A stretch of DNA of 64,000 nt from Lacticaseibacillus parakribbianus. GTDB lineage: Bacteria > Bacillota > Bacilli > Lactobacillales > Lactobacillaceae. Below, one piece after another: positions 8,879 to 18,773 of the stretch. The stretch is taken from positions 96,624 through 160,623 of the forward strand of contig NZ_JANQBA010000003.1 in the NCBI RefSeq assembly GCF_025490915.1. The letters are read 5' to 3'. Numbering within the stretch: the first letter of the stretch is position 1; every line of letters begins with the position of its first letter. Both the position numbers and the translations under genes were made by a program. A model generated the notes under the pieces. The model did no database searches, was not told the DNA's origin, and was given only the letters and a program-made list of their open reading frames with translations.

Positions 8879-9273
8879 CAGTTGCGCAGGCGAACGAACA
8901 GCCCGACGCCGATGATCAGGGCCGCCAGCGGCAGCAACACCATCAGCGGCACGATGAAGTAGCCGAAGCCCTCGTTGGCGTCGGGGCCGAGGTAGAACAG
9001 ACACGCCGGCAGCGTCACCACCGCCAGCGTCAACAGCGCCTGCAGCCCCCAGCCGCGGCCGTGAGCCCGAACCGCCGCCGCACCACCGAGCAACACCAGC
9101 GCCAGCGCCTCGCCGTAAAACGGCAGCTGCCCGTCGCCGAGGTTCAACCCGATGCCACAGCCCGTGCCAAGTACCAGCGCCGCCGCCAGCACCAGGCCGG
9201 TCAGCACCGCAACGATGCCATTAGCCAGGCGCCACCCGGTGACGCCTGCTTGAGGTTCCTGTCCGTTCGCCAT
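8878..9273 (-). CDS. Small multi-pass membrane protein, unknown function
   Basis: A 131-residue protein with about four hydrophobic helices (roughly 17-37, 45-65, 73-95 and 102-127). I do not recognise a family. The ATG at 9273 is chosen because GGGAGG lies 6 nt upstream; an in-frame extension to 9348 has no ribosome binding site. It converges on the GGDEF gene and shares its terminator. Confidence 0.7.
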   Translation of the reverse strand: MANGQEPQAGVTGWRLANGIVAVLTGLVLAAALVLGTGCGIGLNLGDGQLPFYGEALALVLLGGAAAVRAHGRGWGLQALLTLAVVTLPACLFYLGPDANEGFGYFIVPLMVLLPLAALIIGVGLFVRLRN

Positions 9274-9512
9274 CGTCAGCCTCCCAAATTTCCTTACCCA
9301 AGGCCGGGTACCCCACCCGGCCACCGCTCGGTGAATGCCCCCATCCACCGACTTGCAATGATTGCGTGACGGCCGCCGCCAGCCGCACCTCGCCCCGGTT
9401 CAGGGTCCGAGGCAAGTCGCGCCTTGGCTCACGGGGCGACGGCCGTCTGTTCGCAGTGGCGCCAAAACCTTAGCACGTGGCCTGCGCCTAAAACGCGGGT
9501 CAGTCGCAGGTG

Positions 9513-10868
9513 CTACTGGTTGACCGCCGCGGCGGTGCCGGTGCCGGTCTGCCCGGTCGCGGTGCCGCCGGTGCCGGTGTTGCCGGTCTTAGTGCCGCCG
9601 GTGGTCACGCCGCCGACCTTGGTGCCGCCGACTTTGGTGCCACCGGTCGCGGTGCCGGTCCTGGTGCCGCCGGCGGCCTGCTGCGTCGCCCCGCCGCTCG
9701 CCTGCTTGGCCGTGCCGGCTTGCGGCAGGCAGTAGCGCTGCATCAGCCGGGTCACCGCGTCGCCCAGCGCCGGCATCGACTTGTCCTGAACGTTGCTGAA
9801 CAAGACCACGGCGTTTTGGCCGTCCGGGGTGATGCGGAAGGTGTCGTAGAACCCGTAACCGACGCCGTTGGTGCGGTAGTAGTCCGAGTGAATGTAAAAC
9901 CCGCCGCTGTACCGGTAACCCGGCTGGTAGAGCTGGTTGCGGCTGGCCCCGGTCAGCTGACCGGTGACCAAGGCCCGTTCGGTGCGGTACAGATCGGTCA
10001 CGGACATGTAGACCTGCCCGGTGCCGAGCTCGGCGTGCATCCGGTCGGTGGTCGGGGCCTGCGGCGTTTTGTAGGCCGCGTCCTTGTAGCCGGTGGCGAT
10101 CGGCAGCCGGTGGTCCAGCGCGTAGGCCATCTGCGTGTGGGTCAGCTTGAGGCCGTCGATGTAGCGCTGCTTGAACTGCGCCTCGTAGCTCTGGCCGCTG
10201 AGCTGTTCACCCAGCCCGGCGAGCAGCAGGTAGTTGACCGGCGTGTAGACGAAGGTGCCGCGCAGGTTCGGGCGGTCGGCCAACGCACCGAGGTTGGCCG
10301 CGACCAGCTGGGTGTCGTCGACGTAGGTCGGCGTCAGCACCCCCTTGATGGCCAGGCCCGACGCCATGTGCAGCATGTCGGCGACGGTGATCGGCGACTG
10401 GGCGAAGCGCTGGTAGAACTGGCCGAGCCGGCTGGTGAAGGCGAGCTTGCCGGCGTTGATCTGCTGGACCAACAGGCCGGCGGTCAGGCTTTTTTGAAGC
10501 GAATCGATCTGAAACATCGTGTCCAGGGTGTTCGGCCGGTTCGCCGCCGCGTCGGCCAGGCCGCTGGCTCGCGAGGCGACGATCGCGCCGTTTTTGATAA
10601 TCACCGCGGTACCGGAAAAATCCAGCTTCGACAGCGTCGCGTCCAGATCGGTCTGCGCCGCCTCGTTGGTGCTGACGGCCAGGGCCGGCGCCGCCTTTTT
10701 GACTGTCGCCTTCTTCTTGCTGGCATCCTGCTGCAAGGTGCGAACTTCGGCCTGCTGCGGGGTGCTGACCCGCCCGAGCCAAAAGCCCCAGGCGAACACG
10801 CCGATCAGAATGGCGGCGAGCATCAGCCCCCGGTGCCACCAAGATATTTGAACAACACGTCGGTGCAT
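9513..10868 (-). CDS. Beta-lactamase-fold serine hydrolase (PBP4*/PbpX type)
   Basis: A 451-residue membrane-anchored serine hydrolase of the class-C beta-lactamase family. Residues 14-33 form an N-terminal membrane anchor. The active-site SxxK is S123-L-Q-K126, and the second motif reads YTPVNY (from Tyr208) instead of the more common YSN. The last 60 or so residues are an unusual Gly/Thr-rich tail made of GGTKxG-like repeats. It follows dltD in the same direction after 187 nt. In other lactobacilli a related gene accompanies dlt, suggesting a role in cell-wall or teichoic-acid D-alanine metabolism, but the substrate is not visible. GGAGG precedes the ATG at 10868. Confidence 0.8.
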   Translation of the reverse strand: MHRRVVQISWWHRGLMLAAILIGVFAWGFWLGRVSTPQQAEVRTLQQDASKKKATVKKAAPALAVSTNEAAQTDLDATLSKLDFSGTAVIIKNGAIVASRASGLADAAANRPNTLDTMFQIDSLQKSLTAGLLVQQINAGKLAFTSRLGQFYQRFAQSPITVADMLHMASGLAIKGVLTPTYVDDTQLVAANLGALADRPNLRGTFVYTPVNYLLLAGLGEQLSGQSYEAQFKQRYIDGLKLTHTQMAYALDHRLPIATGYKDAAYKTPQAPTTDRMHAELGTGQVYMSVTDLYRTERALVTGQLTGASRNQLYQPGYRYSGGFYIHSDYYRTNGVGYGFYDTFRITPDGQNAVVLFSNVQDKSMPALGDAVTRLMQRYCLPQAGTAKQASGGATQQAAGGTRTGTATGGTKVGGTKVGGVTTGGTKTGNTGTGGTATGQTGTGTAAAVNQ

Positions 10869-11055
10869 CGAAAAACCTCCCAAGAAATCACACTGACCCA
10901 AGCGTCGCGGCCACTGCCGCGGTTCGCCCGGCCGCAATCGTTCGCTGGCAAACGCCGGGCTGCGACGGCGCCACGGCCCGGCCGGCACCGGTTGACCGCG
11001 AACGGCTCACCGCCGCCCATTGCGCCTAGCCGCCACTAACCGCGGCGAACGGCGC

Positions 11056-12309
11056 CTATTTGCCGCTCACCACCGCGTCGCGCCAGCTCTTGGTGAAGAA
11101 CTGCGAATTCAAGTGGTACTGAACCGGTTGGCGCTTGGCCGCCAGGAACGGGGCGACGGTGCGGTCGACGCGGACCCAGCCGCGCCAGCCGATGTGAATC
11201 GTGTCTTGCATGAAGTACGGCCGGTTGCCGTCGCGGCTGAGGTCCAGCACCCGGTTGAAGCCTTGGCCCTGCAGCTGCACCCGCAGCTTCTCGACCGCCT
11301 GGTGCAGCTTGGCCTGAGACAGGCCGGTGTAGCTGGCCCACTTAGCGTTGATCGGCGGAATGACGAACTGAACGTCGATGTCGTACTTGGCAAAGGCCGC
11401 CAAGAGCAGCTCAAAGTCGCTGTACTCCGGGCCGAAGCGGTAGTCAAAACTGCGCTGCTTACCCCGCATTTTGGCCAGCCGTCCCTCCCCCAGCCGCGAG
11501 CTGAAGAAGCGGTCGTCGATGCCAAAATCGTTGTTGGTGGTGTGAGCGGCGCCGACCTTGGCCGCCAGCGCGTCCAGTTGCTGGTTGGTCGCGGCGGCCG
11601 GCAGCTGGCGAATGCTTCGGGCCAGCTCACGCTCGTGCGGGTTGACCGTGAAGTGCGAGAACAGGCCGTCCTCGTTGTGGAGAACGGTCAGCCGCGCCTC
11701 GAGCAACAGCCGCATCGGGCGGTCCAGCTTCTGGCCGGCCGCCACCTGCAGCAAGGCGCTTTTGATCAGCCGGTCCTTCCTGACCGCTCGCATGCACAGC
11801 AGGCGCCGGGCGGCGTAGCGATCGGCGACCGTGTCCTTGGCCTTAAGCACCCAGGTCACCGTCTCAAGCGGCGAGTAGAAGTAATCGAACGCCTGGCGCA
11901 TCACGCCGCGGCGGGTGAACCACTGCATCGACACGATGAACACGGCCTTCTTGTGCCGCAGCTTCGGCAGCATGGTCTGCGCGTTGATGAACTGGGTCAA
12001 AGACTGGGTGCCGGGTGCCCCGATCAAAAAGGGCCGGTAGTTGCGGTGGTACCGCGCCGCCAACGCCGACGGGTGGAACGGGTCCAGCCGCGACAGCTCG
12101 CTTGAGCCGAAGAACGGCACGGCGCCTTGGGCCAGCGCCTGGTTCTTGGCCCGGGCCCCGGCCAGCACCGTCGGCGACATCGCCACCGAAGCCGACCGCA
12201 CCGCGGCCGGGCTCATGCGCTTGAAGGACAAAGGCGCCAAAAACAGCGCCAGCGTCAGCCCCGCGGCGATCAGCAACGGGCCGAAAATCTGCCAGACGCG
12301 CCGCTTCAT
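11056..12309 (-). CDS. dltD: D-alanyl transfer protein DltD
   Basis: The 417-residue membrane-anchored DltD protein works in D-alanine transfer to teichoic acids outside the membrane. It has an N-terminal transmembrane anchor (about 6-28), then the FFGSSELSR region with the SGNH-type catalytic Ser, and HIGWRGW near the C-terminus holding the His. The ATG at 12309 overlaps the dltC stop by 4 nt (ATGA), which argues against the longer in-frame extension. It is the last dlt gene. Confidence 0.95.
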   Translation of the reverse strand: MKRRVWQIFGPLLIAAGLTLALFLAPLSFKRMSPAAVRSASVAMSPTVLAGARAKNQALAQGAVPFFGSSELSRLDPFHPSALAARYHRNYRPFLIGAPGTQSLTQFINAQTMLPKLRHKKAVFIVSMQWFTRRGVMRQAFDYFYSPLETVTWVLKAKDTVADRYAARRLLCMRAVRKDRLIKSALLQVAAGQKLDRPMRLLLEARLTVLHNEDGLFSHFTVNPHERELARSIRQLPAAATNQQLDALAAKVGAAHTTNNDFGIDDRFFSSRLGEGRLAKMRGKQRSFDYRFGPEYSDFELLLAAFAKYDIDVQFVIPPINAKWASYTGLSQAKLHQAVEKLRVQLQGQGFNRVLDLSRDGNRPYFMQDTIHIGWRGWVRVDRTVAPFLAAKRQPVQYHLNSQFFTKSWRDAVVSGK

Positions 12310-12539
12310 TGCAGGCTGGCCGCCTTGGCCGCGATTTTGGCCGGCGTCTCCCACTCGCTGCGGTCGAACTCGGATACCGGCACGGTGATGCCGAGCTGGT
12401 CTTGAAGCGCCAGCAGCAGCTGCACGGTGTCCATCGAGTCCAGGGTGCCGGTTTCAAAAAGGTTCTCGTCCGGGCTGCCCGTGAAGTCGGTGCCGGTCAG
12501 GTCCTGCAAAATATCGAAGACGGTTTTTTGAATATCCAT
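12306..12539 (-). CDS. dltC: D-alanine carrier protein DltC
   Basis: A 77-residue acyl-carrier-type protein that carries activated D-alanine on a phosphopantetheine arm. The modification Ser is Ser35 in [12 protein letters not shown]. The start at 12539 follows AAAGGAG. The reading frame is open upstream to 12767, but that extension has no homology and no better start. It is separated from dltB by an unusual 229-nt gap and coupled to dltD by ATGA. Confidence 0.96.
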   Translation of the reverse strand: MDIQKTVFDILQDLTGTDFTGSPDENLFETGTLDSMDTVQLLLALQDQLGITVPVSEFDRSEWETPAKIAAKAASLQ

Positions 12540-12768
12540 GTTGTACTCCTTTTGGCGCAAGGCGCCGTGCTTAGTGACAGTGATGTCGCAGAATCCGGTA
12601 TGGGTGCTGGCGACTGTGAGGTCCGGGCCGCGCGGGTCAATTCGCCAATGGCTTGGCGTCCGACTCAAGGATTGTCTTGAGTCGAACGCACGCGTCATCA
12701 CGCAGCGTCGGCTCTTTGTGGTCCCCAACCGCAATGTAGCCGGCTGCAGGGGCCCCAAAGCCCACACG
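12540..12768 (-). other. Long dltB-dltC intergenic segment with hairpins
   Basis: The 229-nt gap contains a perfect 9-bp inverted repeat, CGACTCAAG (12661-12669) with CTTGAGTCG (12676-12684), and a smaller hairpin with CGCCAA and TTGGCG. No U-tract follows either hairpin. dltB and dltC are normally nearly contiguous, so this may be a processing, attenuation or inserted element. Confidence 0.6.
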
Positions 12769-13974
12769 TTAAAGCAACCGGTTCAGAAAAAGAAAGCCCG
12801 AGAAAATCAGGAAGCTGAAGCAGACCACGTTGAAGGTGATGAAGACGGCCAAGGCCTGAGTCCAGCGGTTGTGGGGCAGCGATTGGCGGTGCTTTTTCTT
12901 GAAGCGCAGCCAGTAGTCGTTGATGATGATCGCCACGGCGTGGAACAGGCCGTAGACGATGTAATACACGGTGACGCCGTGCCAAAAGCCCATGATTAAA
13001 AAGTTGATCAGGTAGGCGACCTGCGACACGCGGATGCGGTTTTTGACCAACTTGTGCTTCATGATGAAGAAGGTGACGCGCATGAAGATGAAGTCGCGGA
13101 ACCAAAACGACAGCGTCATGTGCCAGCGATTCCAGAAGTCCTTGATGTTCTTGGCGGCGAATGGCTTGTTGAAGTTCTCTGGCGTCTGAATGCCCATCAC
13201 CAGGCTGATGCCGACGGCGAACAAGCTGTAGCCGGCAAAATCAAAGAACAGGTACATGGAATAGGTGTACATGTAGCCAAGCAACGGCCAGATCAACGCG
13301 CTGGTGCCGTGAGCGGCCATCGCCGCCTGGGCGACCTGCGGCAGCATGACAGTGCCGAAGGCGTAGCCGAGAATGTACTTGTACAGGAAGCCGAGCAGGA
13401 TGTGGTGCAGGGCCCGACCCAGCATTTCCAGGTAGGCGCCGCGTTCGGGCACCGCGTCGTAATCCTTTTGGAAGCGGCGGAAGCGGTCGATTGGGCCGCT
13501 CGAGATCGTCGGCAGGAAAAGCAAGAAGCGCAGGAACGCGATCGGGGCGACGGCCTTCATCGTGCCGTCGCGCAGTTCCATTAGCACCTGCACCGACTTG
13601 AAGGTCAGATACGAGATGCCCATGAAGCCCAGCAGGGACGGGTGCAGCGCCACGACCGGCGTCAGCTTGACCGCCGCCAACGGCGCGATGCTTAAGCACA
13701 CCGCCAGGACGAAGACCCAAGTCGCGTTGTGGTTGCGGCGGTACCGCGCGAAGCCCTGCGTCAGCGCCAACTGCCAGATCACATAGGCCACCAGGGCGAC
13801 GCCTTCGTGCCACTTGTGCGGTCCGGCGAACATCCAGGTGATGAACACCAGCGCGACGCCGCTTTCCCACAGCCGCAGCCGGTGGCCGTGCCACAGCCCG
13901 ACAACCACCGGAATCAAGGCAATCAGCAGGATGGCGAAGTACTGCGGGTCGGCGTATGGGGCCAGCGGGCTCAT
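12769..13974 (-). CDS. dltB: MBOAT family D-alanyl transferase DltB
   Basis: A 401-residue polytopic MBOAT protein that, with DltC and DltX, moves D-alanine across the membrane. It has about eleven hydrophobic segments. The signature histidine lies in [11 protein letters not shown], and [21 protein letters not shown] carries the second conserved histidine. The start overlaps the dltA stop by ATGA. Confidence 0.96.
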   Translation of the reverse strand: MSPLAPYADPQYFAILLIALIPVVVGLWHGHRLRLWESGVALVFITWMFAGPHKWHEGVALVAYVIWQLALTQGFARYRRNHNATWVFVLAVCLSIAPLAAVKLTPVVALHPSLLGFMGISYLTFKSVQVLMELRDGTMKAVAPIAFLRFLLFLPTISSGPIDRFRRFQKDYDAVPERGAYLEMLGRALHHILLGFLYKYILGYAFGTVMLPQVAQAAMAAHGTSALIWPLLGYMYTYSMYLFFDFAGYSLFAVGISLVMGIQTPENFNKPFAAKNIKDFWNRWHMTLSFWFRDFIFMRVTFFIMKHKLVKNRIRVSQVAYLINFLIMGFWHGVTVYYIVYGLFHAVAIIINDYWLRFKKKHRQSLPHNRWTQALAVFITFNVVCFSFLIFSGFLFLNRLL

Positions 13975-15479
13975 GCGTTAACCTCTTGGATCAAGGCCTT
14001 GATCGCAACCTTGCCGTTTTGCGTCAGCGGCAAGCTGTCTCGGAACTCGAAGCGCGACGGAATCATGTAGGCCATCATCACGCCTTGCAGATGCGCGTGG
14101 ATCGCCGCCGTCAGCGCCTTGGCATCGAAGTCGGCCGCGGTCGGCACGACGTAGGCCAACAGCGCGGAGACCTTGTGTTCACGGTTGTAGCGCGGCACCG
14201 CGACGCCTTGGCGAATCATCGGCGCGAGGTTGAGGAAGTGGTTGACCTCTTCCAACTCGATGCGGTAGCCGTTGAGCTTGATCTGAAAATCGGTCCGGCC
14301 GCAGTAGAAAATCAACCCGTCGTCCTCGATGTAGCCGAGGTCGCCGGTGCGGTAGGCCTGACGCCCTCGGTCCTGGGTGAACACGGCGGCCGTTTTGTTC
14401 GGCCGGTTCAGGTAACCCTTGGAGACGCTGGGGCCGGCGATTGCCAACTCCCCGATCACGCGGTCACCCTCCTGCTGGGCGGTGTCGGCGATCAGGCGCA
14501 GCGTGGTGTCCGGCTTAGCGTAACCGATCGGCAACCGCGGGTACTGCGCCAGTATTTCCCGGGAAATCTGCACCGCCGTCACCGCTACCGTCGCCTCGGT
14601 CGGGCCATAGGTGTTGAACACCTCGGCCGCGGGGAAGCGGTCCAGCAGGCGTTCGGCGGTCTTGTGGGTCAGCTCCTCGCCGCAAAAGTACAGCTGGCGC
14701 AGCTCCGGGTGATGCGCCGCGTCGAAGGTCGGATCCAGCAGGCACATCTCGATGAAGCTGGGCGTGGAGACCCAGACGTCGACGGTCAGCTTCGGCAGGG
14801 CCAACACCAGCTGGCGCAGGTCGGCCGTGGTTGACTTGGGCAGCACCTTCAGGCAGCCGCCGGCGGTCAGCGCCGGGTACAGCGACATCACGGACAGGTC
14901 AAAGGAGAACGGTGCCTGGGCCAGCACCCTGGCGTGTTCCGGCAGGTCGAAGCTCGCCATCCAGTCGACGAAGCTCTGCAGGTTGGCCAGGCTGATCTGA
15001 ACGCCCTTGGGCTGGCCGGTGGTGCCGGAGGTGAAAATAATGTAGAAGTTATCACCGGCCTCAAGCGTCGGCACCGGCGCCGCGGCCCCATCCGCCATGG
15101 TGGCGGCCAGCTGGGCCGGTGTCATCGTCGGCGTCTTCAGGGCGACCGGCAGTTCCGCGGTGGCGATCACCAGCGCCGGTTCGGCGATGGCCTCGATCAT
15201 CGTCAGCCGGTCATTGGGCGAGTGCGTGTCGACCGGAATGTAGGCGTGGCCGGCCTTGACGCAGCCCAGAAAGGCCGCGATGGCCGCGAAGCTCTGGTCG
15301 CAGTAGACCAGAATCGGCGCCTTGGCCGCGAGCGGTCGCACGGTCAGATCCGCCGCGATGGCGTCCGAGGCCGCCTTCAGCTCGCCGTATGTGTTGACCT
15401 GACCCAGCACGTCGATAGCCGGGCGGTCGGGTTCTTGCATCGCAATCGCATCGATTGCCTGAATAATCGTCTGTTGCAT
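13971..15479 (-). CDS. dltA: D-alanine--carrier protein ligase DltA
   Basis: An ANL-superfamily ligase of 502 residues that adenylates D-alanine and loads it onto DltC in the cytoplasm. Motifs include the ATP-binding loop FTSGTTGQPKGV, NTYGPTEATV, YRTGDLGY and the catalytic lysine region near NGKVAIKALI. The gene begins 13 nt after dltX and overlaps dltB by 4 nt. Confidence 0.97.
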   Translation of the reverse strand: MQQTIIQAIDAIAMQEPDRPAIDVLGQVNTYGELKAASDAIAADLTVRPLAAKAPILVYCDQSFAAIAAFLGCVKAGHAYIPVDTHSPNDRLTMIEAIAEPALVIATAELPVALKTPTMTPAQLAATMADGAAAPVPTLEAGDNFYIIFTSGTTGQPKGVQISLANLQSFVDWMASFDLPEHARVLAQAPFSFDLSVMSLYPALTAGGCLKVLPKSTTADLRQLVLALPKLTVDVWVSTPSFIEMCLLDPTFDAAHHPELRQLYFCGEELTHKTAERLLDRFPAAEVFNTYGPTEATVAVTAVQISREILAQYPRLPIGYAKPDTTLRLIADTAQQEGDRVIGELAIAGPSVSKGYLNRPNKTAAVFTQDRGRQAYRTGDLGYIEDDGLIFYCGRTDFQIKLNGYRIELEEVNHFLNLAPMIRQGVAVPRYNREHKVSALLAYVVPTAADFDAKALTAAIHAHLQGVMMAYMIPSRFEFRDSLPLTQNGKVAIKALIQEVNA

Positions 15480-15492
15480 CCTGCACCCCTTT

Positions 15493-15639
15493 TTAGAATT
15501 CGTTGTAGATGAAGTGACCCCCGGCCACGCCGCGGTAGCTGTACAAATACACCAGCACGATCAAGATCGCGGTGTACAGAACCGTCCGGGCGATGAAGGC
15601 CACGAGCGGCCGGTGCCAAAAGCTCATGAATCGCGTCAC
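15493..15639 (-). CDS. dltX: Small membrane protein DltX
   Basis: A 48-residue protein with one hydrophobic helix (about 12-34) and the C-terminal tail FIYNEF typical of DltX, the small subunit associated with DltB. The start is a GTG at 15639 with AGGAGG 7 nt upstream; an internal ATG at 15627 lacks such a site. It is the first gene of the dlt operon, 13 nt before dltA, and is easily missed because of its size. Confidence 0.9.
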   Translation of the reverse strand: MTRFMSFWHRPLVAFIARTVLYTAILIVLVYLYSYRGVAGGHFIYNEF

Positions 15640-15833
15640 GGTGCCGCCTCCTTTGTCGCAAGTTTGTCAGAAGATACACCCAGTTTACCGAGCGGCGCTG
15701 CCGGCTGCATTCAACGGTTTCTAAGCACGAGATTAAGGATTCTCAGAAAGCAGTGCCGGTTGGCGGCGGGTCGCGAGCGTCCGGACGCAGCATGTCCATC
15801 CCCGCGAGCAAAGCCTTGCCGCAAGCACCGCAC

Positions 15834-15878
15834 AAAAAAGGCGCTGACCCCGGGACGTGGTTTGCCCGTGGTCAACGC
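15834..15878 (-). terminator. Terminator after the two-component operon
   Basis: On the minus strand GCGTTGACC pairs with GGTCAGCGC around a partly paired loop (GGG with CCC), followed by TTTTTT. It lies directly after the kinase stop codon and upstream of the dlt operon. Confidence 0.75.
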
Positions 15879-15890
15879 TTGGACTTGCAA

Positions 15891-17369
15891 TTAATGCGGC
15901 ATGGCGGCCGCCTCGAAGCTGACCTCAAAGACGCTGCCGTGCGGCTGGTTGTCGACCACCGCGATGGTCGCCTGAGACAGGCTGGCCAGCCGGGCCGCGA
16001 TGGCCAGGCCCAGACCGGTGCCGGCGATTTTCTTAGAGCGAGACGAGTCGACGCGGTAGAAGCGGTCGAACACCTGGGCCTTGGCGGCGTCGGGAATGCC
16101 GGGGCCCTGGTCGGCCACCCGCAGCACGACGCGGCCGCCGCCGCTCACTGCGTCGATCGTGACCGGGGCGTCCGGTGCGTACTTGGCCGCGTTGTTCAAC
16201 AGGCACAGCAGAATGTGCGTCACCGAATCGGCGTCGGCCAGGATCCACAGGCCGCCGGGCAGGGCCACCACCGGCGGCTGGTCGGTGGCGTAGCGATCGC
16301 AGACGTCCGCGACCAGCTGCGTCAGGTCAAGCGGCACCCGCTCGACCTGGACGTGATCCATGCGCGACAGGCTCAGGAGGCTCTCGATCAGCCGCTGCAT
16401 CTTGCGCGACTCCTCCTCGATCACCGCCAGGGACTCCGGCACGATCTCCGGATGCGCGTCACCATGGCGGCGAATCAGGCTCGCGTGGCCGCGAATCGCC
16501 GTCAGCGGCGTCCGCAGCTCGTGGGAGGCATCGGAGACGAACTGGTTGTCCCGCAGCACCTGCGCGTTCAGCGTGGCCAACAGGCGGTTGAACTCGATGG
16601 ACAGCGCCTGCACCTCGGCCGGGCCGGTGGCCACCGGCAGCGCCTCTTGGTGCGTCGCATTCTCCTTGGCCGTGATGCCCTTGGCCGCCTGGGTCAAGGC
16701 CGCCAGCGGCCGGTTGAGGCGCCGGGCCAGAATCGAGGTCGCCCAGGCCCCGGCGAGCAGGCCAACCAAGGTGATGAAGACGATGATCGCCAGCAGCAGC
16801 TTGACTAGCGCCACCATGCGGTTGAGGCTCATCCAGATCTCGTAGTCGACGGTCACGCCGTCTTTTTTCACCACCGCCTCGCGGTAGTAGTAAATGCCTT
16901 GGTCCTCCTGGTATTGCACGTGCGAGATCAGGGGGTAGGTCATCAGCGTGTCCTTCAAAAAGCGCTTGGTGTTCTTGGCGTAGTATGTTTCGTTGGCCCC
17001 CTGGCCGGACACGTTGACCCGCACGAAGGCGTGGTGGGTGCGGTAGCTGGACGAGAACCAGGCGTCCCAGTCCGGCTTGTTGTTCTTGAACGAGTCCTGC
17101 AGGTCGCCCATCAGCTGCGCCGAGTCGTCCTGCTTGCTGCGAATCAGGTACTCGGCCACCACGCCGACGCTGACGATGCCGATCACCGTGACCACAATCG
17201 TGAGCAAAATCACGTAGGTCCGGGTGATGCGCCGGGCGTAGGTGGCCGGCCGCCGCTCGCGGCGCGGGGCCTGAGCCGCCTCGGACGACTGGCCGGCGCC
17301 GTGCTTGGCCCCCGTGCCGCGCTGAACTGCCGCGCCGCCCTTGGCCGCCGTGCCGCCGCGCTTACGCAT
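15891..17369 (-). CDS. Sensor histidine kinase, HAMP/HisKA type
   Basis: A 492-residue membrane sensor. It has a basic, low-complexity cytoplasmic leader (1-45), TM1 (about 50-76), an extracytoplasmic domain (77-186), TM2 (187-212), HAMP, HisKA with phospho-acceptor His283 in SDASHELRTPL, and HATPase with NNAAKYAP, DQGPGIP and GTGLGL. The architecture resembles ArlS. Its start overlaps the regulator gene by 8 nt. The target is unknown; the adjacent dlt operon is one candidate because similar systems control envelope charge. Confidence 0.92.
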   Translation of the reverse strand: MRKRGGTAAKGGAAVQRGTGAKHGAGQSSEAAQAPRRERRPATYARRITRTYVILLTIVVTVIGIVSVGVVAEYLIRSKQDDSAQLMGDLQDSFKNNKPDWDAWFSSSYRTHHAFVRVNVSGQGANETYYAKNTKRFLKDTLMTYPLISHVQYQEDQGIYYYREAVVKKDGVTVDYEIWMSLNRMVALVKLLLAIIVFITLVGLLAGAWATSILARRLNRPLAALTQAAKGITAKENATHQEALPVATGPAEVQALSIEFNRLLATLNAQVLRDNQFVSDASHELRTPLTAIRGHASLIRRHGDAHPEIVPESLAVIEEESRKMQRLIESLLSLSRMDHVQVERVPLDLTQLVADVCDRYATDQPPVVALPGGLWILADADSVTHILLCLLNNAAKYAPDAPVTIDAVSGGGRVVLRVADQGPGIPDAAKAQVFDRFYRVDSSRSKKIAGTGLGLAIAARLASLSQATIAVVDNQPHGSVFEVSFEAAAMPH

Positions 17370-18039
17370 TGGCCGCCTGAAGCGCGTAGCCGACGCCTCG
17401 CACCGTGTGGATCAGGTTCGGGCTACCCAGCTTTTGGCGCAGGTAGCGGACGTAGACGTCGACGATGTTGACCTGGCCGTCGAATTCCGTGCCCCACACC
17501 GCGTCGAGCAGCTCGTCGCGGCTCATCGCCGTGCCGGCGTGTTGCATCAGCACCAGCAGCAGGTCGTACTCGCGCTGGGTCAGCTGGGCCAGCTGGCTGC
17601 CGCGGTGAACCTGCCGGGCCTTGACGTCCAGCGTCAGGTCGGCCACCCGGTAGGTCGTCGGCACCTGCTTGTCGTGGCGGCGCAGCAGCACCCGCAGCCG
17701 GGCCAGCAGCTCCTCGATTTCGAAGGGCTTGGTCAGGTAGTCGTCGGCGCCGTTGTCCAGCCCCGCCACCTTGTCGCCGACGTAATCCCGGGCGGTCATC
17801 ATCATGATCGGCACCTGCGAGGTCTTGCGAATGCGCCGCATCACCTCGAGGCCGTCGAGTTTGGGCAGCATCCAGTCCAGCAAGATCAGATCGATGCTCG
17901 CCCCTTTTTGCTGAAAAAGCTCCCAGGCCGCCTGGCCGTCCGTCGCCAACAGCACCCGGTACTCCTCGAACTTCAGCTCCGAGCACAAGTACGTGCTCAG
18001 GCTCTCCTCGTCTTCCACCAACAAAATCGTCTGCGTCAT
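17362..18039 (-). CDS. OmpR-family response regulator
   Basis: A 225-residue regulator with a receiver domain (1-120; acidic pocket Glu9/Asp10, phospho-acceptor Asp55 in LILLDWMLP, and KPF for the conserved lysine) and a winged-helix DNA-binding domain (about 128-222, with TQREYDLL and VRGVGYAL). It resembles ArlR/CsrR-type regulators. It is co-transcribed with the kinase and lies first in the operon. Confidence 0.93.
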   Translation of the reverse strand: MTQTILLVEDEESLSTYLCSELKFEEYRVLLATDGQAAWELFQQKGASIDLILLDWMLPKLDGLEVMRRIRKTSQVPIMMMTARDYVGDKVAGLDNGADDYLTKPFEIEELLARLRVLLRRHDKQVPTTYRVADLTLDVKARQVHRGSQLAQLTQREYDLLLVLMQHAGTAMSRDELLDAVWGTEFDGQVNIVDVYVRYLRQKLGSPNLIHTVRGVGYALQAANA

Positions 18040-18180
18040 CGTTTCTCCCTAGTCTTCACCTATTCTGCTTTCAGAATACCACAGGCGCCACGGCAGCAGT
18101 CATAACAGTTCTGTCACCCGCCCGGCCGCAAGCCGCCGCACCACGCAACGGCGGGGCATGGGCCGGTTACAGAAAACAAC

Positions 18181-18210
18181 AAAAAAACGCGCGGTCAAAT
18201 CACCGCACGT
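18181..18210 (-). terminator. Terminator after the GNAT gene
   Basis: On the minus strand ACGTGCGGT pairs with ACCGCGCGT (one G-U pair) and is followed by seven T residues. Confidence 0.8.
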
Positions 18211-18227
18211 TGCTTGTCGCCGCAGGG

Positions 18228-18773
18228 TTAGGCGACCCCGGCCAAAAATTCGCCAATCTCGGCGAGCGTGATGCCGAGAAACTTGTTGGTCTGGCCATTG
18301 GGGCGGCCGTACTGGCGAAATCGAAATTGCTCGTAAAACGCGATGCTGCTCGGCAGCGCCTCGACTGATAGAATCGTGAAAGCGCCGAGGGCGTGACGCT
18401 GCTCGTAGGCCATGGTCATCGCTGTCAGCAGCAGCTGACGGCCAAACGATGCTTTCTGAAACTTCGAGGCGATGCCTAAAAAACTGATTAAAACGGCAGG
18501 GTAATCCGTGACGCCACCGCGCAGAAAATGGTGATCCTTGCGGTACTTGCGCGAGATCGCGGTTGCGTCGTTTTGGAGCGTGAAGTAGCCGACGATCGCG
18601 TCTGGCCGCCACAAAACAAAGGTGTTGGCGATGGTTTCGCTTCTGATTGCATCGTCTCTGAGGAAACGATCGATGCCAACGTTACCGGTCGAAAAGTCAG
18701 CGGCTAACTGTTCAAAGTCCGCCTTCGCCGCCACCTTCAGAATGTGGGAGAAACGCAGATCACCGCTTGTCAT
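18228..18773 (-). CDS. GNAT-family N-acetyltransferase, possible toxin
   Basis: A 181-residue GNAT fold. Visible elements are FVLWRPDAIVGYFTL (strand 4 region), FLGIASKFQKASFGRQLL as a degenerate acetyl-CoA binding loop, and LSVEALPSSIAFYEQFRFRQYG, the common C-terminal GNAT motif. Its start lies inside the 3' end of a 57-codon gene (14-nt overlap), so the two are co-translated. This arrangement resembles GNAT toxin-antitoxin pairs, but the partner is not a recognisable ribbon-helix-helix protein. A plain metabolic or ribosomal acetyltransferase is the alternative. Confidence 0.75.
   Translation of the reverse strand: MTSGDLRFSHILKVAAKADFEQLAADFSTGNVGIDRFLRDDAIRSETIANTFVLWRPDAIVGYFTLQNDATAISRKYRKDHHFLRGGVTDYPAVLISFLGIASKFQKASFGRQLLLTAMTMAYEQRHALGAFTILSVEALPSSIAFYEQFRFRQYGRPNGQTNKFLGITLAEIGEFLAGVA

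Noticed and set aside
12306-12767. N-terminally extended dltC (153 codons)
   Set aside because: The extra 76 residues resemble nothing, while the internal ATG at 12539 has a good ribosome binding site and gives a standard 77-residue DltC.
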